A DNA stretch of 64,000 nt from contig NZ_MDEE01000007.1 in assembly GCF_002939865.1 (NCBI RefSeq), positions 62,001 through 126,000 on the forward strand. Direction: 5' to 3'. This document shows, piece by piece, positions 8,763 to 19,716 of this stretch. Made by a program: the position numbers and the translations under genes. This DNA comes from Xanthomonas dyei. Its GTDB lineage: Bacteria; Pseudomonadota; Gammaproteobacteria; Xanthomonadales; Xanthomonadaceae. Each line of letters starts with the position of its first letter. Within the stretch, counting starts at the first letter, position 1. The notes beneath the pieces were generated by a model, which saw only the letters and a list, made by a program, of their open reading frames with translations, was not told the origin of the DNA and did not search any database.

Positions 8763-8833
8763 TTGGGGATTGGGGATTCGGGATTGGCAACAGCAGGAAT
8801 GCCGTTGTCCTTGCGAATCCCCAATCCCCAATC
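8761..8833. repeat. Inverted repeat of the GGGATTC/GGGAATC dispersed family
   Basis: A perfect 20-bp inverted repeat: the left arm at 8761-8780 is exactly complementary to 8814-8833, with a 33-nt loop. The arms are made of GGGGATT/GGGATTC-type units. The same kind of unit recurs in three atp intergenic gaps of this window. Here it lies between the DMT transporter and metN, where the hairpin could act as a terminator or RNA-stability element. Confidence 0.85.
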
Positions 8834-8894
8834 CCGACTCCCGGCCGTGAACATTGACTGGTAGGCTTCACGACCCCCCAATCGGCCACGCGCG

Positions 8895-9902
8895 GTGATC
8901 CAGTTTCAGGGCCTGCACAAGTCTTACTCCGTCGACGGTCGCCAGATCGTGGCGCTGCACCCGCTCGATCTGCGGATCGGCCCCGGCGAGGTGTTCGGCA
9001 TCATCGGCCATTCCGGTGCCGGCAAATCCACGCTGATCCGGCTGATCAACCGGCTGGAAGAGCCCAGCGGCGGGCGCCTGCTGATTGGCGAGGACGACGT
9101 CACCGCGCTGGATAGCCAGGGCCTGCGTGGCTTGCGCCGGCGCATCGGCATGATCTTCCAGCATTTCAATCTGCTGTCCTCGCGCACCGTTGCCGGCAAT
9201 GTCGCCTTTCCGCTGGAACTGGCCGGCACCGCGCGCGCCGAGATCGATGCGCGGGTGGCCGAGCTGCTGGCGCGGGTCGGGCTGCAGGAGCACGCCACCA
9301 AGTATCCGGCGCAGCTGTCCGGCGGCCAGAAGCAGCGCGTGGGCATTGCGCGCGCGTTGGCCACGCGCCCGCAGATCCTGCTGTGCGACGAGGCCACCAG
9401 CGCGCTGGACCCGCAGACCACCGCGTCGGTGCTGCAGCTGCTGGCGCAGATCAACCGCGAGCTGGGCCTGACCATCGTGCTGATCACCCACGAGATGGAC
9501 GTGATCCGCCGCGTCTGCGACCGCGTGGCGGTGCTGGATGCCGGCACGCTGGTGGAAACCGGCCCGGTCACCGAGGTCTTCCTGCATCCCAAACATGCCA
9601 CCACGCGGCGCTTCGTGTCCGAAGCCGAGCACGTGGACGAGGCCGAGCTGCACCGCAATTTCGCCGCCGTCGGCGGGCGTGTGGTGCGGCTGACCTTCCT
9701 GGGCAACGGCACCTATGAGCCGGTGCTGGGCCGCATCGCCCGCGAGACCGGGGTGGACTACAACATCCTGTCCGGGCGCGTGGACCGTATCAAGGACACG
9801 CCGTACGGCCAGCTCATCGTCGCCCTGACCGGTGGCGACCAGAATGCAGCGCGCGCCGGCTTCGTCGCCGCCTGCGTGGACGTGGAGTACCTGCGCGTAT
9901 GA
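8895..9902 (+). CDS. metN: Methionine ABC transporter ATP-binding protein MetN
   Basis: A 335-residue ABC ATPase. Walker A is GHSGAGKST (38-46), the Q-loop is in FQHFNLL, the signature is LSGGQKQR, and Walker B is [12 protein letters not shown] with the switch His in LITHEMDV. The C-terminal 75 residues form the NIL domain that binds methionine and gives feedback inhibition in MetN. It starts with GTG at 8895; no ATG lies near the conserved N-terminus. It overlaps metI by 4 bp and metQ follows, so this is the MetNIQ D/L-methionine importer. I saw no SAM riboswitch in the short leader. Confidence 0.93.
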   Translation: MIQFQGLHKSYSVDGRQIVALHPLDLRIGPGEVFGIIGHSGAGKSTLIRLINRLEEPSGGRLLIGEDDVTALDSQGLRGLRRRIGMIFQHFNLLSSRTVAGNVAFPLELAGTARAEIDARVAELLARVGLQEHATKYPAQLSGGQKQRVGIARALATRPQILLCDEATSALDPQTTASVLQLLAQINRELGLTIVLITHEMDVIRRVCDRVAVLDAGTLVETGPVTEVFLHPKHATTRRFVSEAEHVDEAELHRNFAAVGGRVVRLTFLGNGTYEPVLGRIARETGVDYNILSGRVDRIKDTPYGQLIVALTGGDQNAARAGFVAACVDVEYLRV

Positions 9903-10597
9903 ACCTGCTGCCGATCGCCGCCGCTGGCGGCTTCTTCCGCAATCTCGATGCCGCCAAATGGGGCGACATCGGGCAGGCGACTCTGGATACCTTGCTAATG
10001 CTGGCCGGCGCGTTGCCGCTGACCTTGCTGATCGGCCTGCCGCTGGGCGTTGCGCTGTTCCTGTGCGGCGCCCCGCAGCTGCGCCGTCGCCCGGTGCTGT
10101 ACGGCGCGCTGGCGCTGGTGATCAACCTGCTGCGCTCGGTGCCCTTCATCATCCTGATGATTGCGATGATTCCGCTCACCCTGGCGTTGATGGGCACCTC
10201 GCTGGGCGTGCGCGGCGCGATCCTGCCGCTGGTGGTGGGCGCCGCGCCGTTCTATGCGCGGCTGGTGGAGACCGCGTTGCGTGAGGTGGACCGCGGCATC
10301 ATCGAAGCCAGCCAGGCGATGGGCGCCACCACCCGCCAGCTGGTGCTGTGGGTGCTGTTGCCCGAAGCGCGCCCCGGCCTGATCGCCGGCGCCACCGTCA
10401 CCACCATCGCGCTGATCGGATTCACCGCCATGGGCGGGGCGATCGGCTCCGGCGGCCTGGGTGATGTGGCCTACCGCGAGGGCTATATGCGCTCGCATGC
10501 GGACGTCGCGTTGATCACCGTCATCGCCTTGCTGGTGCTGGTGCAACTGCTGCAGATGCTGGGCGACCGTCTGGTGGCCCGCTACAGCCGCCGCTGA
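9899..10597 (+). CDS. metI: Methionine ABC transporter permease MetI
   Basis: A 232-residue inner-membrane permease with about five transmembrane segments. The cytoplasmic EAA-type loop ([22 protein letters not shown]) contacts MetN. The C-terminal region [16 protein letters not shown] is characteristic of MetI. It starts at the ATG overlapping the metN stop (ATGA), which implies translational coupling. Its length is normal for the family (about 215-235). It forms the membrane channel of the methionine importer with MetN, fed by the lipoprotein MetQ encoded 208 bp downstream. Confidence 0.93.
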   Translation: MNLLPIAAAGGFFRNLDAAKWGDIGQATLDTLLMLAGALPLTLLIGLPLGVALFLCGAPQLRRRPVLYGALALVINLLRSVPFIILMIAMIPLTLALMGTSLGVRGAILPLVVGAAPFYARLVETALREVDRGIIEASQAMGATTRQLVLWVLLPEARPGLIAGATVTTIALIGFTAMGGAIGSGGLGDVAYREGYMRSHADVALITVIALLVLVQLLQMLGDRLVARYSRR

Positions 10598-10805
10598 GCC
10601 AGCTGCCTCGCCGCGCGCGGCCGGTAGCTGCGACGCTGCAGCCGGCACCGCGTCCATTGCTGCTGCGGGCTGCAGGCGGATGCGCTGGCACCGTCCTGGG
10701 GTGGTTGTGTTCCATGCACGGCCCGTGCGGATCGCCGCTGCACCTGCGGTCTGCTAGGTTTAACGCCTGCGGCCCGTCCGCATTCCTCCTCCCACGGACC
10801 CTTTC

Positions 10806-11606
10806 ATGAGCACATTTGCGTTTCGTTCCCTTCTTGCTGCGGCCACGCTGGCATTGGCGTCCTGCGGCGGCAATGGCGGCAGCGGTGGCGACACCCTGAC
10901 CGTCGCCGCCACCGCCGTGCCGCATGCCGAAATCCTGGAAGTGGTCGAACCGCTGCTGGCCAAGCAGGGCGTGAAGCTGGACGTGCGCGTGTTCAACGAC
11001 TACGTACAGCCCAACGACCAGGTCGTACAGAAGCAGATCGACGTCAATTACTTCCAGACCGAGCCCTATCTGGACGCGTACAACCGCGACCGCAAGAGCC
11101 AGCTGGTGACCGTGGTCGGCGTGCATATCGAGCCCTTCGGTGCTTACTCGCGCCGCTTCAAGGCGCTGGCCGATCTGCCGAGCGGCGCCGATGTGGTGAT
11201 CCCCAACGATCCGAGCAACAACAGCCGCGCGCTGATCCTGCTCGACAAGGCCGGGGTGATCAAACTCAAGGACCCGAGCAACGCGCTGTCCACCCAGCGC
11301 GACATCGTCGACAACCCCAAGCAGCTGAAATTCCGCGAGCTCGATTCGGCGATGCTGCCGCGTGTGCTGGATCAGGTCGACCTGGCGCTGATCAACACCA
11401 ACTACGCGCTCGACGCCGGGCTCAACCCGACGCGCGATGCGCTGGCGATCGAAAGCAAGGAGTCGCCGTACGTGAACTTCCTGGTGGCACGCGCAGACAA
11501 CAAGGACGATGCGCGCGTGCAGAAGCTGGCCAAGGCATTGACCAGCCCGGAAGTAAAGGCCTTTATCGAACAGAAATACAAGGGCGCGGTCCTGCCGGCG
11601 TTCTGA
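10806..11606 (+). CDS. metQ: Methionine-binding lipoprotein MetQ
   Basis: A 266-residue NlpA/MetQ-type substrate-binding protein. The N-terminus is a lipoprotein signal peptide with lipobox LASC (Cys20), so it is anchored to the inner membrane facing the periplasm. Family landmarks are VAATAVPHAEILE, VFNDYVQPND, VNYFQTEPYLD and IPNDPSNNSRALILL. It follows metNI after a 208-bp gap that could hold a separate promoter or a processing site, giving more binding protein than membrane subunits. The ATG at 10806 gives a proper signal peptide. Confidence 0.93.
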   Translation: MSTFAFRSLLAAATLALASCGGNGGSGGDTLTVAATAVPHAEILEVVEPLLAKQGVKLDVRVFNDYVQPNDQVVQKQIDVNYFQTEPYLDAYNRDRKSQLVTVVGVHIEPFGAYSRRFKALADLPSGADVVIPNDPSNNSRALILLDKAGVIKLKDPSNALSTQRDIVDNPKQLKFRELDSAMLPRVLDQVDLALINTNYALDAGLNPTRDALAIESKESPYVNFLVARADNKDDARVQKLAKALTSPEVKAFIEQKYKGAVLPAF

Positions 11607-11626
11607 GCGCGATAACGACACGGGCG

Positions 11627-11646
11627 CGCACACCAGCTGGTGTGCG
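11627..11646. repeat. Perfect 20-bp palindrome after metQ
   Basis: A perfect 10+10-bp palindrome with centre CAGCTG, 20 bp after the metQ stop. It has no loop and no following T-run, so it is a weak terminator candidate; it could also be a protein-binding site. The rest of the gap to 11846 shows no other clear signal. Confidence 0.5.
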
Positions 11647-11846
11647 TGGCCGATGGTCTGGGAGGGGCATGCAGTACGCGACGTGCTTTGAACGCAGACC
11701 GCCCGCCCAGCCGCTCACTATGCCGCGCGCTGCAAAGTGGAGACGCTGCAAGCGTACGCGGCCGATTGCGCGTGCAGCGCCGAAAACACGCGCGCCTGAC
11801 GCAGGCGTAGTAGCGTGGTCTGTCCTGATCTCCGGCTCCTGACGCG

Positions 11847-12404
11847 ATGCCCCTGCTTCTTGCCATCCCGCTGGCCGTGATCATCGCCCTGGCGGTGTTC
11901 GCGGTGCTGTTTCCGTTATCGCTGCTGCAACGTTTCCGTGTCGGTACCGCGCGCCGTCAGGCACGTGGCTGGTTGCTGATGATCAACCTGGCCTCAGCGG
12001 CGCTGTCCAGCGTGTTGTTCGTCATTTTTACCGGGATCGCTGCGGCATTCTGGCCCGGTGCGATCCGTCATGCCGCCTTCGGTTGGGCCTGCGGGCTGGC
12101 GCTGGGTGTGCTGGCGTTGCGCCTGACCCGGTTCGAGCGCACCGCCCAAGGGTTGTTCTATCGCCCCAATCTCTGGCTGGTGCTGGCATTGACCACGCTG
12201 GTGGTGGTGCGGGTGATCGCCGGCATGGTGCAGGGCTGGCGTAGTGCCTGGCAGGGTGTGACGTGGCCGGTTGATGGTTGGCTCAGCCATGCCAGCCTGT
12301 TGGGCGCCGCCGGCGTGCTGCTCGGCTATGCGTTGGCTTATGCCACCTTGCTGTGGTGGCGTTGGCGCAGCGCGCGCTTGCGCGGCAGCGTCTATTGGCG
12401 TTGA
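11847..12404 (+). CDS. Hypothetical multi-pass membrane protein
   Basis: A 185-residue very hydrophobic protein of no family I recognise. Four or five membrane segments can be seen: about residues 3-25, 44-68, 76-94, 107-127 and 148-168. The loops are rich in Arg/Trp and the C-terminus is basic (RWRSARLRGSVYWR). There is no signal peptide with a cleavage site and no conserved catalytic motif. It lies alone between metQ and a bidirectional terminator. No strong Shine-Dalgarno sequence is visible before the ATG. Confidence 0.6.
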   Translation: MPLLLAIPLAVIIALAVFAVLFPLSLLQRFRVGTARRQARGWLLMINLASAALSSVLFVIFTGIAAAFWPGAIRHAAFGWACGLALGVLALRLTRFERTAQGLFYRPNLWLVLALTTLVVVRVIAGMVQGWRSAWQGVTWPVDGWLSHASLLGAAGVLLGYALAYATLLWWRWRSARLRGSVYWR

Positions 12405-12475
12405 AGCGCGACGCGCACGCCAGCCAGCAATGCCGAATGCGTCGATGCAGGCTGGCGCACGTGGATGTTGGACAT

Positions 12476-12504
12476 AAAAAAACGGGCCTTGCGGCCCGTT
12501 TTTT
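12476..12504. terminator. Bidirectional rho-independent terminator
   Basis: A CGGGCC/GGCCCG stem with a TTGC loop is flanked by an A-run on the left and a T-run on the right, so it works as an intrinsic terminator in both directions. It sits between the convergent membrane-protein gene (+) and the OmpW gene (-). Confidence 0.9.
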
Positions 12505-12533
12505 CGACTCAGACGTTGTGTGTCGCGACGTGC

Positions 12534-13205
12534 TTAGAAGCGCGCGCCGACACCGAAGCCAACGGTCCACGGATCCAGTTCCAGCTCGCTGCCGGTGCCC
12601 TGGCCGCCCACACGCAGTTCCGGACGCGAACGCATATAGCGGGCGTCGGCACGTGCGAACCAGGTGGAGTTGATGTTCATGTCAACACCGACGGTGCCGA
12701 TCACGCCCTTGGCGGTATCCAGGCCCACGTGCTGACCGGTGGTCGAGGCCGCATCGATCTTCTCGTTGCTGAAGTTCGACTCGTAGTAGCCCACGCCCAC
12801 GAACGGGCGGAACACATTGTCGGCCTGGCCAAAGTGGTACTGGCCGCTGATGGCGATCGGCTGCTGCTCGACGGTGCCCACCTTGCCCACGCCATCAGCG
12901 TTGACGCGGTGGTTGAACTTGTCGGCGGCGCCCCACAGTTCAACGGCCCAGTTGTCGTTGATGTAGTAGCTGGCGCTCAGCGTCGGTGCCGGGCCGCCAT
13001 CGACGTCCAGGCCCGGAGCCGGATCGTTCTTCGGCTTGATCAAGGCGACACCGCCGACCACTGCCCAATGCTTGCCGGACGCGCTCTCGGCGCTGGTGGA
13101 AGTCGAGGAGGTATCGCTGGTATAGGTGGTGTCCTGCGCGAACGCGGACGGTGCAATCGCAAGAGCGGATACAGCAGCCAGGCTCAGGATGGAAATGGCA
13201 CGCAT
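12534..13205 (-). CDS. ompW: OmpW family outer-membrane protein
   Basis: A 223-residue precursor with a signal peptide cleaved after about residue 23 (AFA-QD), a short Ser/Thr-rich N-terminal stretch, and an eight-stranded beta-barrel ending in ARF, with the C-terminal Phe used for outer-membrane insertion. OmpW landmarks include GPAPTLSASYYINDNWAVELW and FRPFVGVGYYESNF. OmpW proteins are small hydrophobic-channel porins linked to stress responses; the function here is by family. It converges on a bidirectional terminator shared with the upstream membrane gene and is divergent from the DNA glycosylase gene. Confidence 0.85.
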   Translation of the reverse strand: MRAISILSLAAVSALAIAPSAFAQDTTYTSDTSSTSTSAESASGKHWAVVGGVALIKPKNDPAPGLDVDGGPAPTLSASYYINDNWAVELWGAADKFNHRVNADGVGKVGTVEQQPIAISGQYHFGQADNVFRPFVGVGYYESNFSNEKIDAASTTGQHVGLDTAKGVIGTVGVDMNINSTWFARADARYMRSRPELRVGGQGTGSELELDPWTVGFGVGARF

Positions 13206-13349
13206 TGGAGGTCTCCTCGCATAATTTTTGTTAGGCCCGTGGAGTGGGCCGCGCCAAAGCTATTCCTGAAAATCTGAATCCACGCCCACCTGCGACTCGC
13301 TAAAATTTCGTTTGTTCAGGAACTTTCCCAAGAAGGCCGTGGTTGCGAC

Positions 13350-13910
13350 ATGCAAGCTGAAAAAGACATTCACGCAGATGCGATTGCCGTGACGAAAAAC
13401 GCCGTACGTGACGGCTTGCCAGCGCACATTCCTAACGATTGCCGTGTCCTGGTGCTTGGCTCGATGCCAGGTATCGCCTCGTTGGAGGCCGGCCGCTATT
13501 ACGCGCATCCACGCAATCGGTTCTGGCCCTTGATACATGCCCTTTTGGGTATCGATGCCGCCGCAACGTATGCCTTGCGTATGCGGGCGCTGAACGCGTG
13601 CGGCGTCGGCGTATGGGATGTGATCGGCCAATGCGCGCGCCGCGGCAGCCTGGATGCTGCGATCGTCGCAGACAGTGTGGTGGTCAATCCGCTGCCTGCG
13701 TTGCTGGCGGGTTTGCCGCAGCTGCGCATGGTGGCCTGCAATGGCGCCGCGGCAGCGCAGGCCTGGCATCGCCACGTGCATCCGTTGCTGACGCCGGAGG
13801 CGCGCAGCGTGCCGCTGCTGGCCTTGCCGTCCACCAGTCCGGCCAACGCCGCTTGGTCGTTGCCGCGTCTATGCGCCGCATGGCAACCGGTGCGCGATGC
13901 GTTGGACTGA
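13350..13910 (+). CDS. DNA-deoxyinosine glycosylase (UDG superfamily)
   Basis: A 186-residue protein of the uracil-DNA-glycosylase superfamily. Motif 1 is VLGSMPGIASLEAGRYYAHP followed by RNRFW, typical of the hypoxanthine (deoxyinosine) DNA glycosylase branch (UDG family 6). The second active-site loop is LPSTSPANA near residues 155-163. These enzymes remove deaminated adenine from DNA in base-excision repair. The first 30 residues are not part of the conserved fold, so a later start such as the GTG at 13392 is possible. It is a single gene, divergent from the OmpW gene. Confidence 0.75.
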   Translation: MQAEKDIHADAIAVTKNAVRDGLPAHIPNDCRVLVLGSMPGIASLEAGRYYAHPRNRFWPLIHALLGIDAAATYALRMRALNACGVGVWDVIGQCARRGSLDAAIVADSVVVNPLPALLAGLPQLRMVACNGAAAAQAWHRHVHPLLTPEARSVPLLALPSTSPANAAWSLPRLCAAWQPVRDALD

Positions 13911-14097
13911 TGCGGCTCTGGCCCACGTCAATGAATCGCCGACGATGATGCGTGTCTGCGCGCAATGCATGCCCGTCAGCGCGTGCGCATGCAATCAGCA
14001 CGCTGCCACCTGCCGCCATACGTCATGCCAGCGTCCGGCACAGGCAGCCCGCAGCGCGTGGCCGCACAGTGCAGGCAGTACATGAAGGAGCACCGCG

Positions 14098-14865
14098 ATG
14101 ATGATCGGACACGCAACGACGATGGCGGCAGCGCTGGCACTGGGCCTGTTCGCCGTGGCGGATGTGGCCGTTGCTGGGGAGATGCAGTGCGATGTCAGCA
14201 GCGATTGCGACCTCACGCTCAATCCGCGCAGCCTCATCCTGATCCGCACGCCTGAATCCTCCGGCGCGCCCGCGCGCGTCGTGATGCGCGAGGGTGCGTT
14301 GTTCGTCGACGATCGCTGGGTGACGCTGAGCGCAGACGACCGTGCGCGCCTGATCCAGTTCGAGCGGCAGACCCGCGAGGTCGTGCCGCTGGCGCAGGAG
14401 GTCGGGCGCGAGGCCGCCGACATCGCGGTCACCGCGCTCGGCGAAGTGGCGGCCGGGTTCAGCCGCAGTCCCGAGGCGACTCGTGCGCAATTGGCCAGCG
14501 TGCGCGAAAAGATCGATCTGCGCTTGAAGCAGAGCTTCAGCAAAAGCCAGCTCACGCCCGTGAATATCGACGACGACATCGGCGCGCTGGTTGCCGAGGT
14601 GTTGCCGCAGTTGATCGGCGATGTGGTTGCCGGTGCGGTGCAGTCCGGGCTCACCGGCAACGAGATGCAGCTGCGTTCGCTCGATGGGCTGGAAGCGCGC
14701 ATCGAGCGTCTGGTCGAGCCGCAGGCGCGTGCATTGCGCCCGCGTGCGCAGCGCTTGTGCGACCGCGTCGAAGCGCTGGATGGCTTGGACAATGCGCTGG
14801 CGTATCGTTTGCCCTCGGGCGCGCCACTGCAACTGTTGCGGGTGGATCGACGCGCCTCGAAATAA
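14098..14865 (+). CDS. YggN-like DUF2884 periplasmic protein
   Basis: A 255-residue secreted protein with a signal peptide (hydrophobic residues about 5-25, cleaved near AVAG-EM). The mature part matches the YggN/DUF2884 pattern as I know it: an early Cys pair (QCDVSSDCDLTL), a segment like LFVDDRWVTLSADDRARL, a central helical region, and a late Cys before a coiled C-terminus (RLCDRVEALDGLDNAL). No biochemical function is established. ATGs at 14098 and 14101 are nearly equivalent, and one at 14122 is a further alternative. The 187-bp upstream gap shows no distinct signal. Confidence 0.65.
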   Translation: MMIGHATTMAAALALGLFAVADVAVAGEMQCDVSSDCDLTLNPRSLILIRTPESSGAPARVVMREGALFVDDRWVTLSADDRARLIQFERQTREVVPLAQEVGREAADIAVTALGEVAAGFSRSPEATRAQLASVREKIDLRLKQSFSKSQLTPVNIDDDIGALVAEVLPQLIGDVVAGAVQSGLTGNEMQLRSLDGLEARIERLVEPQARALRPRAQRLCDRVEALDGLDNALAYRLPSGAPLQLLRVDRRASK

Positions 14866-14992
14866 GCATGCACGTGCGTGTGCGGACGCTGCATCCTGCC
14901 GGCTGTGCGTTTTTTTCCGCGCCAATGGTTGGCGCTGCGGCCCGTGGCCGGCCACAATAGGGGTTTCCCCATCTGTTGCCGGAGTTCCCCGT

Positions 14993-16756
14993 ATGGCCGA
15001 AATCAAGGAAGCACTTGTCCCCGATATCGGTGACTACAGCGACGTCCCGGTAATCGAGGTGCTGGTGTCGGTCGGCGATACGGTCGCGAAGGACCAGAGC
15101 CTGGTCACGCTGGAATCGGACAAGGCCACCATGGAAGTGCCCTCGTCTGTCTCCGGCGTGGTCAAGGAGATCAAGGTCAAGGTCGGCGATTCGCTGTCGC
15201 AGGGTGCCCTGGTGGCGCTGATCGAAGTGGCCGATGCCGGTGCCGACACCGCGGCCAAGCCCGCAGCAGCAGCTGCTCCTGCCGCTCCGGCCAAGTCTGC
15301 TCCCGCTGCTGCACCGGCACCTGCCGCCAAGGCCGCGCCGGCTGCACCCGCCGCCGAAGGCGGTCTGGTCGAAGCGCGCGTGCCCGATATCGGCGACTAC
15401 ACCGACATCCCGGTGATCGAAGTGCTGGTCGCCGTCGGCGATACCGTTGCCAAGGACCAGAGCCTGGTCACGCTGGAATCGGACAAGGCCACGATGGAAG
15501 TGCCGTCCTCGGCCGCCGGCGTGGTCAAGGAGCTCAAGGTCAAGGTCGGCGACACCCTGTCGCAGGGCAATGTGGTGGCGATCATCGCTGCCAGCGATGG
15601 CGGCGCCGGTGCGGCGCAGTCTCCGGCCAAACCCAGCACCGACACCGCCGAAACTGCCGGCAAGGTCGAGCCGGTCGCGGTGTCGGCCGAGCCGGACAAG
15701 CTGGCCCAGCGCGAGATCGCGCAGGTGCAGGGCGCACGTTCCAGCGATGCCTCGCAAGGCAGCCAGCCATCGGCCGGCAACCCGAGCAGCCCGCCGGTGA
15801 CCTTCGACGCCGACAGCGTGCTGCCGTCCAAGGTGGCCTATGCAAGCCCGGTGGTGCGGGTGTTCGCACGCCAGCTGGGCGTGGATCTGAACCAGCTCAA
15901 GGGCAGCGAAAAGGGCGGGCGCATCACCCGTGAAGACGTGCAGCGCTTCGTCAAGGCCGCGCTCACCAGTGGCGCGCCTGCCGCAGCCGGTGCCGCACCG
16001 GCCGGTGGTGGTAACGGCCTGAACCTGCTGGCCTGGCCGAAGGTGGACTTCAGCAAGTTCGGCGAGACCGAAACCCAGCCGCTGTCGCGCATCAAGAAGA
16101 TTTCCGGTGCCAACCTGGCGCGCAACTGGGCCATGATTCCGCACGTCACCCAGTTCGAATCGGCCGACATCACCGACCTGGAAGCACTGCGCGTGGCGTT
16201 GAACAAGGAAAACGAGAAGGCGGGCATCAAGCTCACCATGCTCGCCTTCCTGGTCAAGGCCAGCGCCGCGGCGTTGAAGAAGTTCCCCGAGTTCAACGCC
16301 TCGCTCGATGCGGCCGGCGAAAACCTCACGCTGAAGAAGTACATCAACATCGGGTTTGCCGCCGATACGCTCAATGGGTTGGTGGTGCCGGTGATCCGCG
16401 ACGTCGACAAGAAGGGCGTGCTGCAGATCGCCCAGGAAAGCGGCGAGCTGGCCAAGAAGGCGCGCGACGGCAAGCTGGGCCCGGCCGACATGAGCGGTGG
16501 CTGCTTCTCGATCAGCTCGCTCGGCGGCATCGGCGGCACCGCGTTTACGCCGATCATCAATGCCCCGGAAGTGGCGATCCTGGGCGTGTCCAAGTCGGCG
16601 ATGCAGCCGGTCTGGAACGGCAAGGAGTTCGTACCGACGTTGATGCTGCCGTTGTCGTTGAGCTACGACCACCGCGTCATCGACGGCGCGCTGGCGGCCC
16701 GCTTCACCACCTACCTTAGCCAGGTGCTGGCCGACATGCGTCGCGTCCTGCTGTGA
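14993..16756 (+). CDS. aceF: Pyruvate dehydrogenase E2 (dihydrolipoamide acetyltransferase) AceF
   Basis: A 587-residue E2 subunit. Two N-terminal lipoyl domains are nearly identical (lipoyl-lysines K44 and K165, each in ESDKATMEVPS), joined by an Ala/Pro-rich linker at about 84-122. The peripheral subunit-binding domain is at about 282-318 (ASPVVRVFARQLGVDL). The C-terminal acetyltransferase core has catalytic H560 in SYDHRVIDGA. It transfers acetyl groups from E1 to CoA in the pyruvate dehydrogenase complex. The ATG at 14993 precedes the first lipoyl domain directly; the frame stays open upstream only inside the DUF2884 gene. E1 (aceE) is not in this window. The stop overlaps the GTG of the next gene. 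Confidence 0.93.
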   Translation: MAEIKEALVPDIGDYSDVPVIEVLVSVGDTVAKDQSLVTLESDKATMEVPSSVSGVVKEIKVKVGDSLSQGALVALIEVADAGADTAAKPAAAAAPAAPAKSAPAAAPAPAAKAAPAAPAAEGGLVEARVPDIGDYTDIPVIEVLVAVGDTVAKDQSLVTLESDKATMEVPSSAAGVVKELKVKVGDTLSQGNVVAIIAASDGGAGAAQSPAKPSTDTAETAGKVEPVAVSAEPDKLAQREIAQVQGARSSDASQGSQPSAGNPSSPPVTFDADSVLPSKVAYASPVVRVFARQLGVDLNQLKGSEKGGRITREDVQRFVKAALTSGAPAAAGAAPAGGGNGLNLLAWPKVDFSKFGETETQPLSRIKKISGANLARNWAMIPHVTQFESADITDLEALRVALNKENEKAGIKLTMLAFLVKASAAALKKFPEFNASLDAAGENLTLKKYINIGFAADTLNGLVVPVIRDVDKKGVLQIAQESGELAKKARDGKLGPADMSGGCFSISSLGGIGGTAFTPIINAPEVAILGVSKSAMQPVWNGKEFVPTLMLPLSLSYDHRVIDGALAARFTTYLSQVLADMRRVLL

Positions 16757-17400
16757 GGATTGCGCTGCTGACGATCGCCGTGCTCGGCGTGTTGCCGTGG
16801 ACCTGCGCGACGGCACGCGAGTGCGACAGCACGCTGGGGCGCGGCTGGCCGCCGGCCGTGGGCAACTACGGCACTGCGGTGAGCACGCTGCTCGACGGCG
16901 GCAACAAGCCGGCATTGTCGTTGCTGACTCTGCCCACACGTGGCGTGGAAAGCGGCGTGTCGCTGGTGCCGGGTAAGGACGGCGCCGACTGGACCCTGCG
17001 CCACAGCCGCGCCGACGAGCGCGTCTACAGCTGGGTCAGCCAGAGCGATCGCGGCAGTGTGCAGTTCCGCACCGAGCAGACGCCTGAAACGGTCGAGATC
17101 CCGATTCCGGCGGCGTTGGCCAAACGGCTGGTCAGCAACTGGACCGCGGCCTTGACCCAGCTGGCACCGAGCGGCCGCACCGCGCCGGTGACTGAGGGCG
17201 AAGTGCTGTCGTTCCAGGTCGAGGGCGTGCGCTACAGCGGCACGCGCCCGAGCTGCGGCGCCGGCGAACTGCTGCTGCAACAGGCCGCGCTGCTGATCGA
17301 AGCCAGCGACGGCAAGGAAAAGAAGCGCGACAAGCGCTGGACCCAAATCGAATCGTCGCTGGATGAACTCCAGCAGACGCTTGCCGGCACGGCCGGTTAA
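16753..17400 (+). CDS. Hypothetical secreted protein between aceF and lpd
   Basis: A 215-residue protein I do not recognise. It starts with GTG at 16753, overlapping the aceF stop (GTGA), and has a plausible signal peptide (about residues 1-21, with TCATA-RE after it). The mature part has two Cys (near residues 24 and 174) and a charged C-terminal helix (EKKRDKRWTQIESSLDELQQ). It ends 16 bp before the lpd ATG, so it sits inside the pyruvate dehydrogenase operon although its predicted place is the periplasm. Coupling suggests steady low-level expression with aceF; no functional link can be read from the sequence. Confidence 0.65.
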   Translation: MRIALLTIAVLGVLPWTCATARECDSTLGRGWPPAVGNYGTAVSTLLDGGNKPALSLLTLPTRGVESGVSLVPGKDGADWTLRHSRADERVYSWVSQSDRGSVQFRTEQTPETVEIPIPAALAKRLVSNWTAALTQLAPSGRTAPVTEGEVLSFQVEGVRYSGTRPSCGAGELLLQQAALLIEASDGKEKKRDKRWTQIESSLDELQQTLAGTAG

Positions 17401-17416
17401 GCCACAGGAGAAGCAA

Positions 17417-19249
<1,833 letters not shown>

Positions 19250-19272
19250 CGGCTCGCCTCGGCTGCTGTCAG

Positions 19273-19299
19273 CAACGCCCCGCCTTGTGCGGGGCGTTG
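19273..19299 (+). terminator. Hairpin terminator after lpdA
   Basis: A 9-bp perfect GC-rich stem (CAACGCCCC/GGGGCGTTG) with a 9-nt loop, starting 24 bp after the lpdA stop. The following tract is only weakly T-rich (TTGTCGTG), so termination may be partial. Confidence 0.6.
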
Positions 19300-19716
19300 T
19301 CGTGATGGGGATTGGTGCGCGTGATCGCCTTTTGCTGTGGTCGTTGTCGTTGCCGTTGCCTTTACGGTGCTGTTCCTTGCGTTTGGTAGGCGTCAAGTGC
19401 ATGCGGCGCTACTGCGCACGTGCGGATTTTTCCTGGGTTTCCAGGGTAGTACGCAGCCGCATGTGGCTGCCCCGCTTGGCGGCTGCACTCGATCGCATGC
19501 GTCGACAATACTGATCCCTGCAAGCAGATTTCGCAGGTTATCCGGCAGCCTCCAGTCTGGGTGCGTGGCGATCGTGCATCGCTCGCGCGCGCGTCAGGGC
19601 TGACCACGCCACGCAGGGCATTGCCACGATGCGATCTCCAGGGCGCTTGCGCAGTCCGCAGCGGGCTTGCACCATCGATGCGCGGACACGCCGTTCGCAG
19701 CTCAGGGACGACCCCG
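19300..19716. other. Intergenic region without a supported gene
   Basis: About 415 bases before the amidohydrolase ATG. A T-rich stretch (19325-19380) could contain promoter elements, but no convincing -35/-10 pair stands out. Open frames on both strands have no recognisable domain. Confidence 0.45.

Noticed and set aside
8834-8894. SAM or methionine riboswitch before metN
   Set aside because: The leader is only about 60 bp after the inverted repeat and shows none of the conserved SAM-riboswitch cores I know.
14651-16939. Very long open frame antisense to aceF
   Set aside because: It mirrors the aceF codons, has His/Arg/Gly-rich composition and no domain. Similar long antisense frames lie opposite lpdA (17132-19402), atpA (26156-27823), the hybrid kinase (5138-6712) and glmS (43896-45143); all are effects of high GC at third codon positions.
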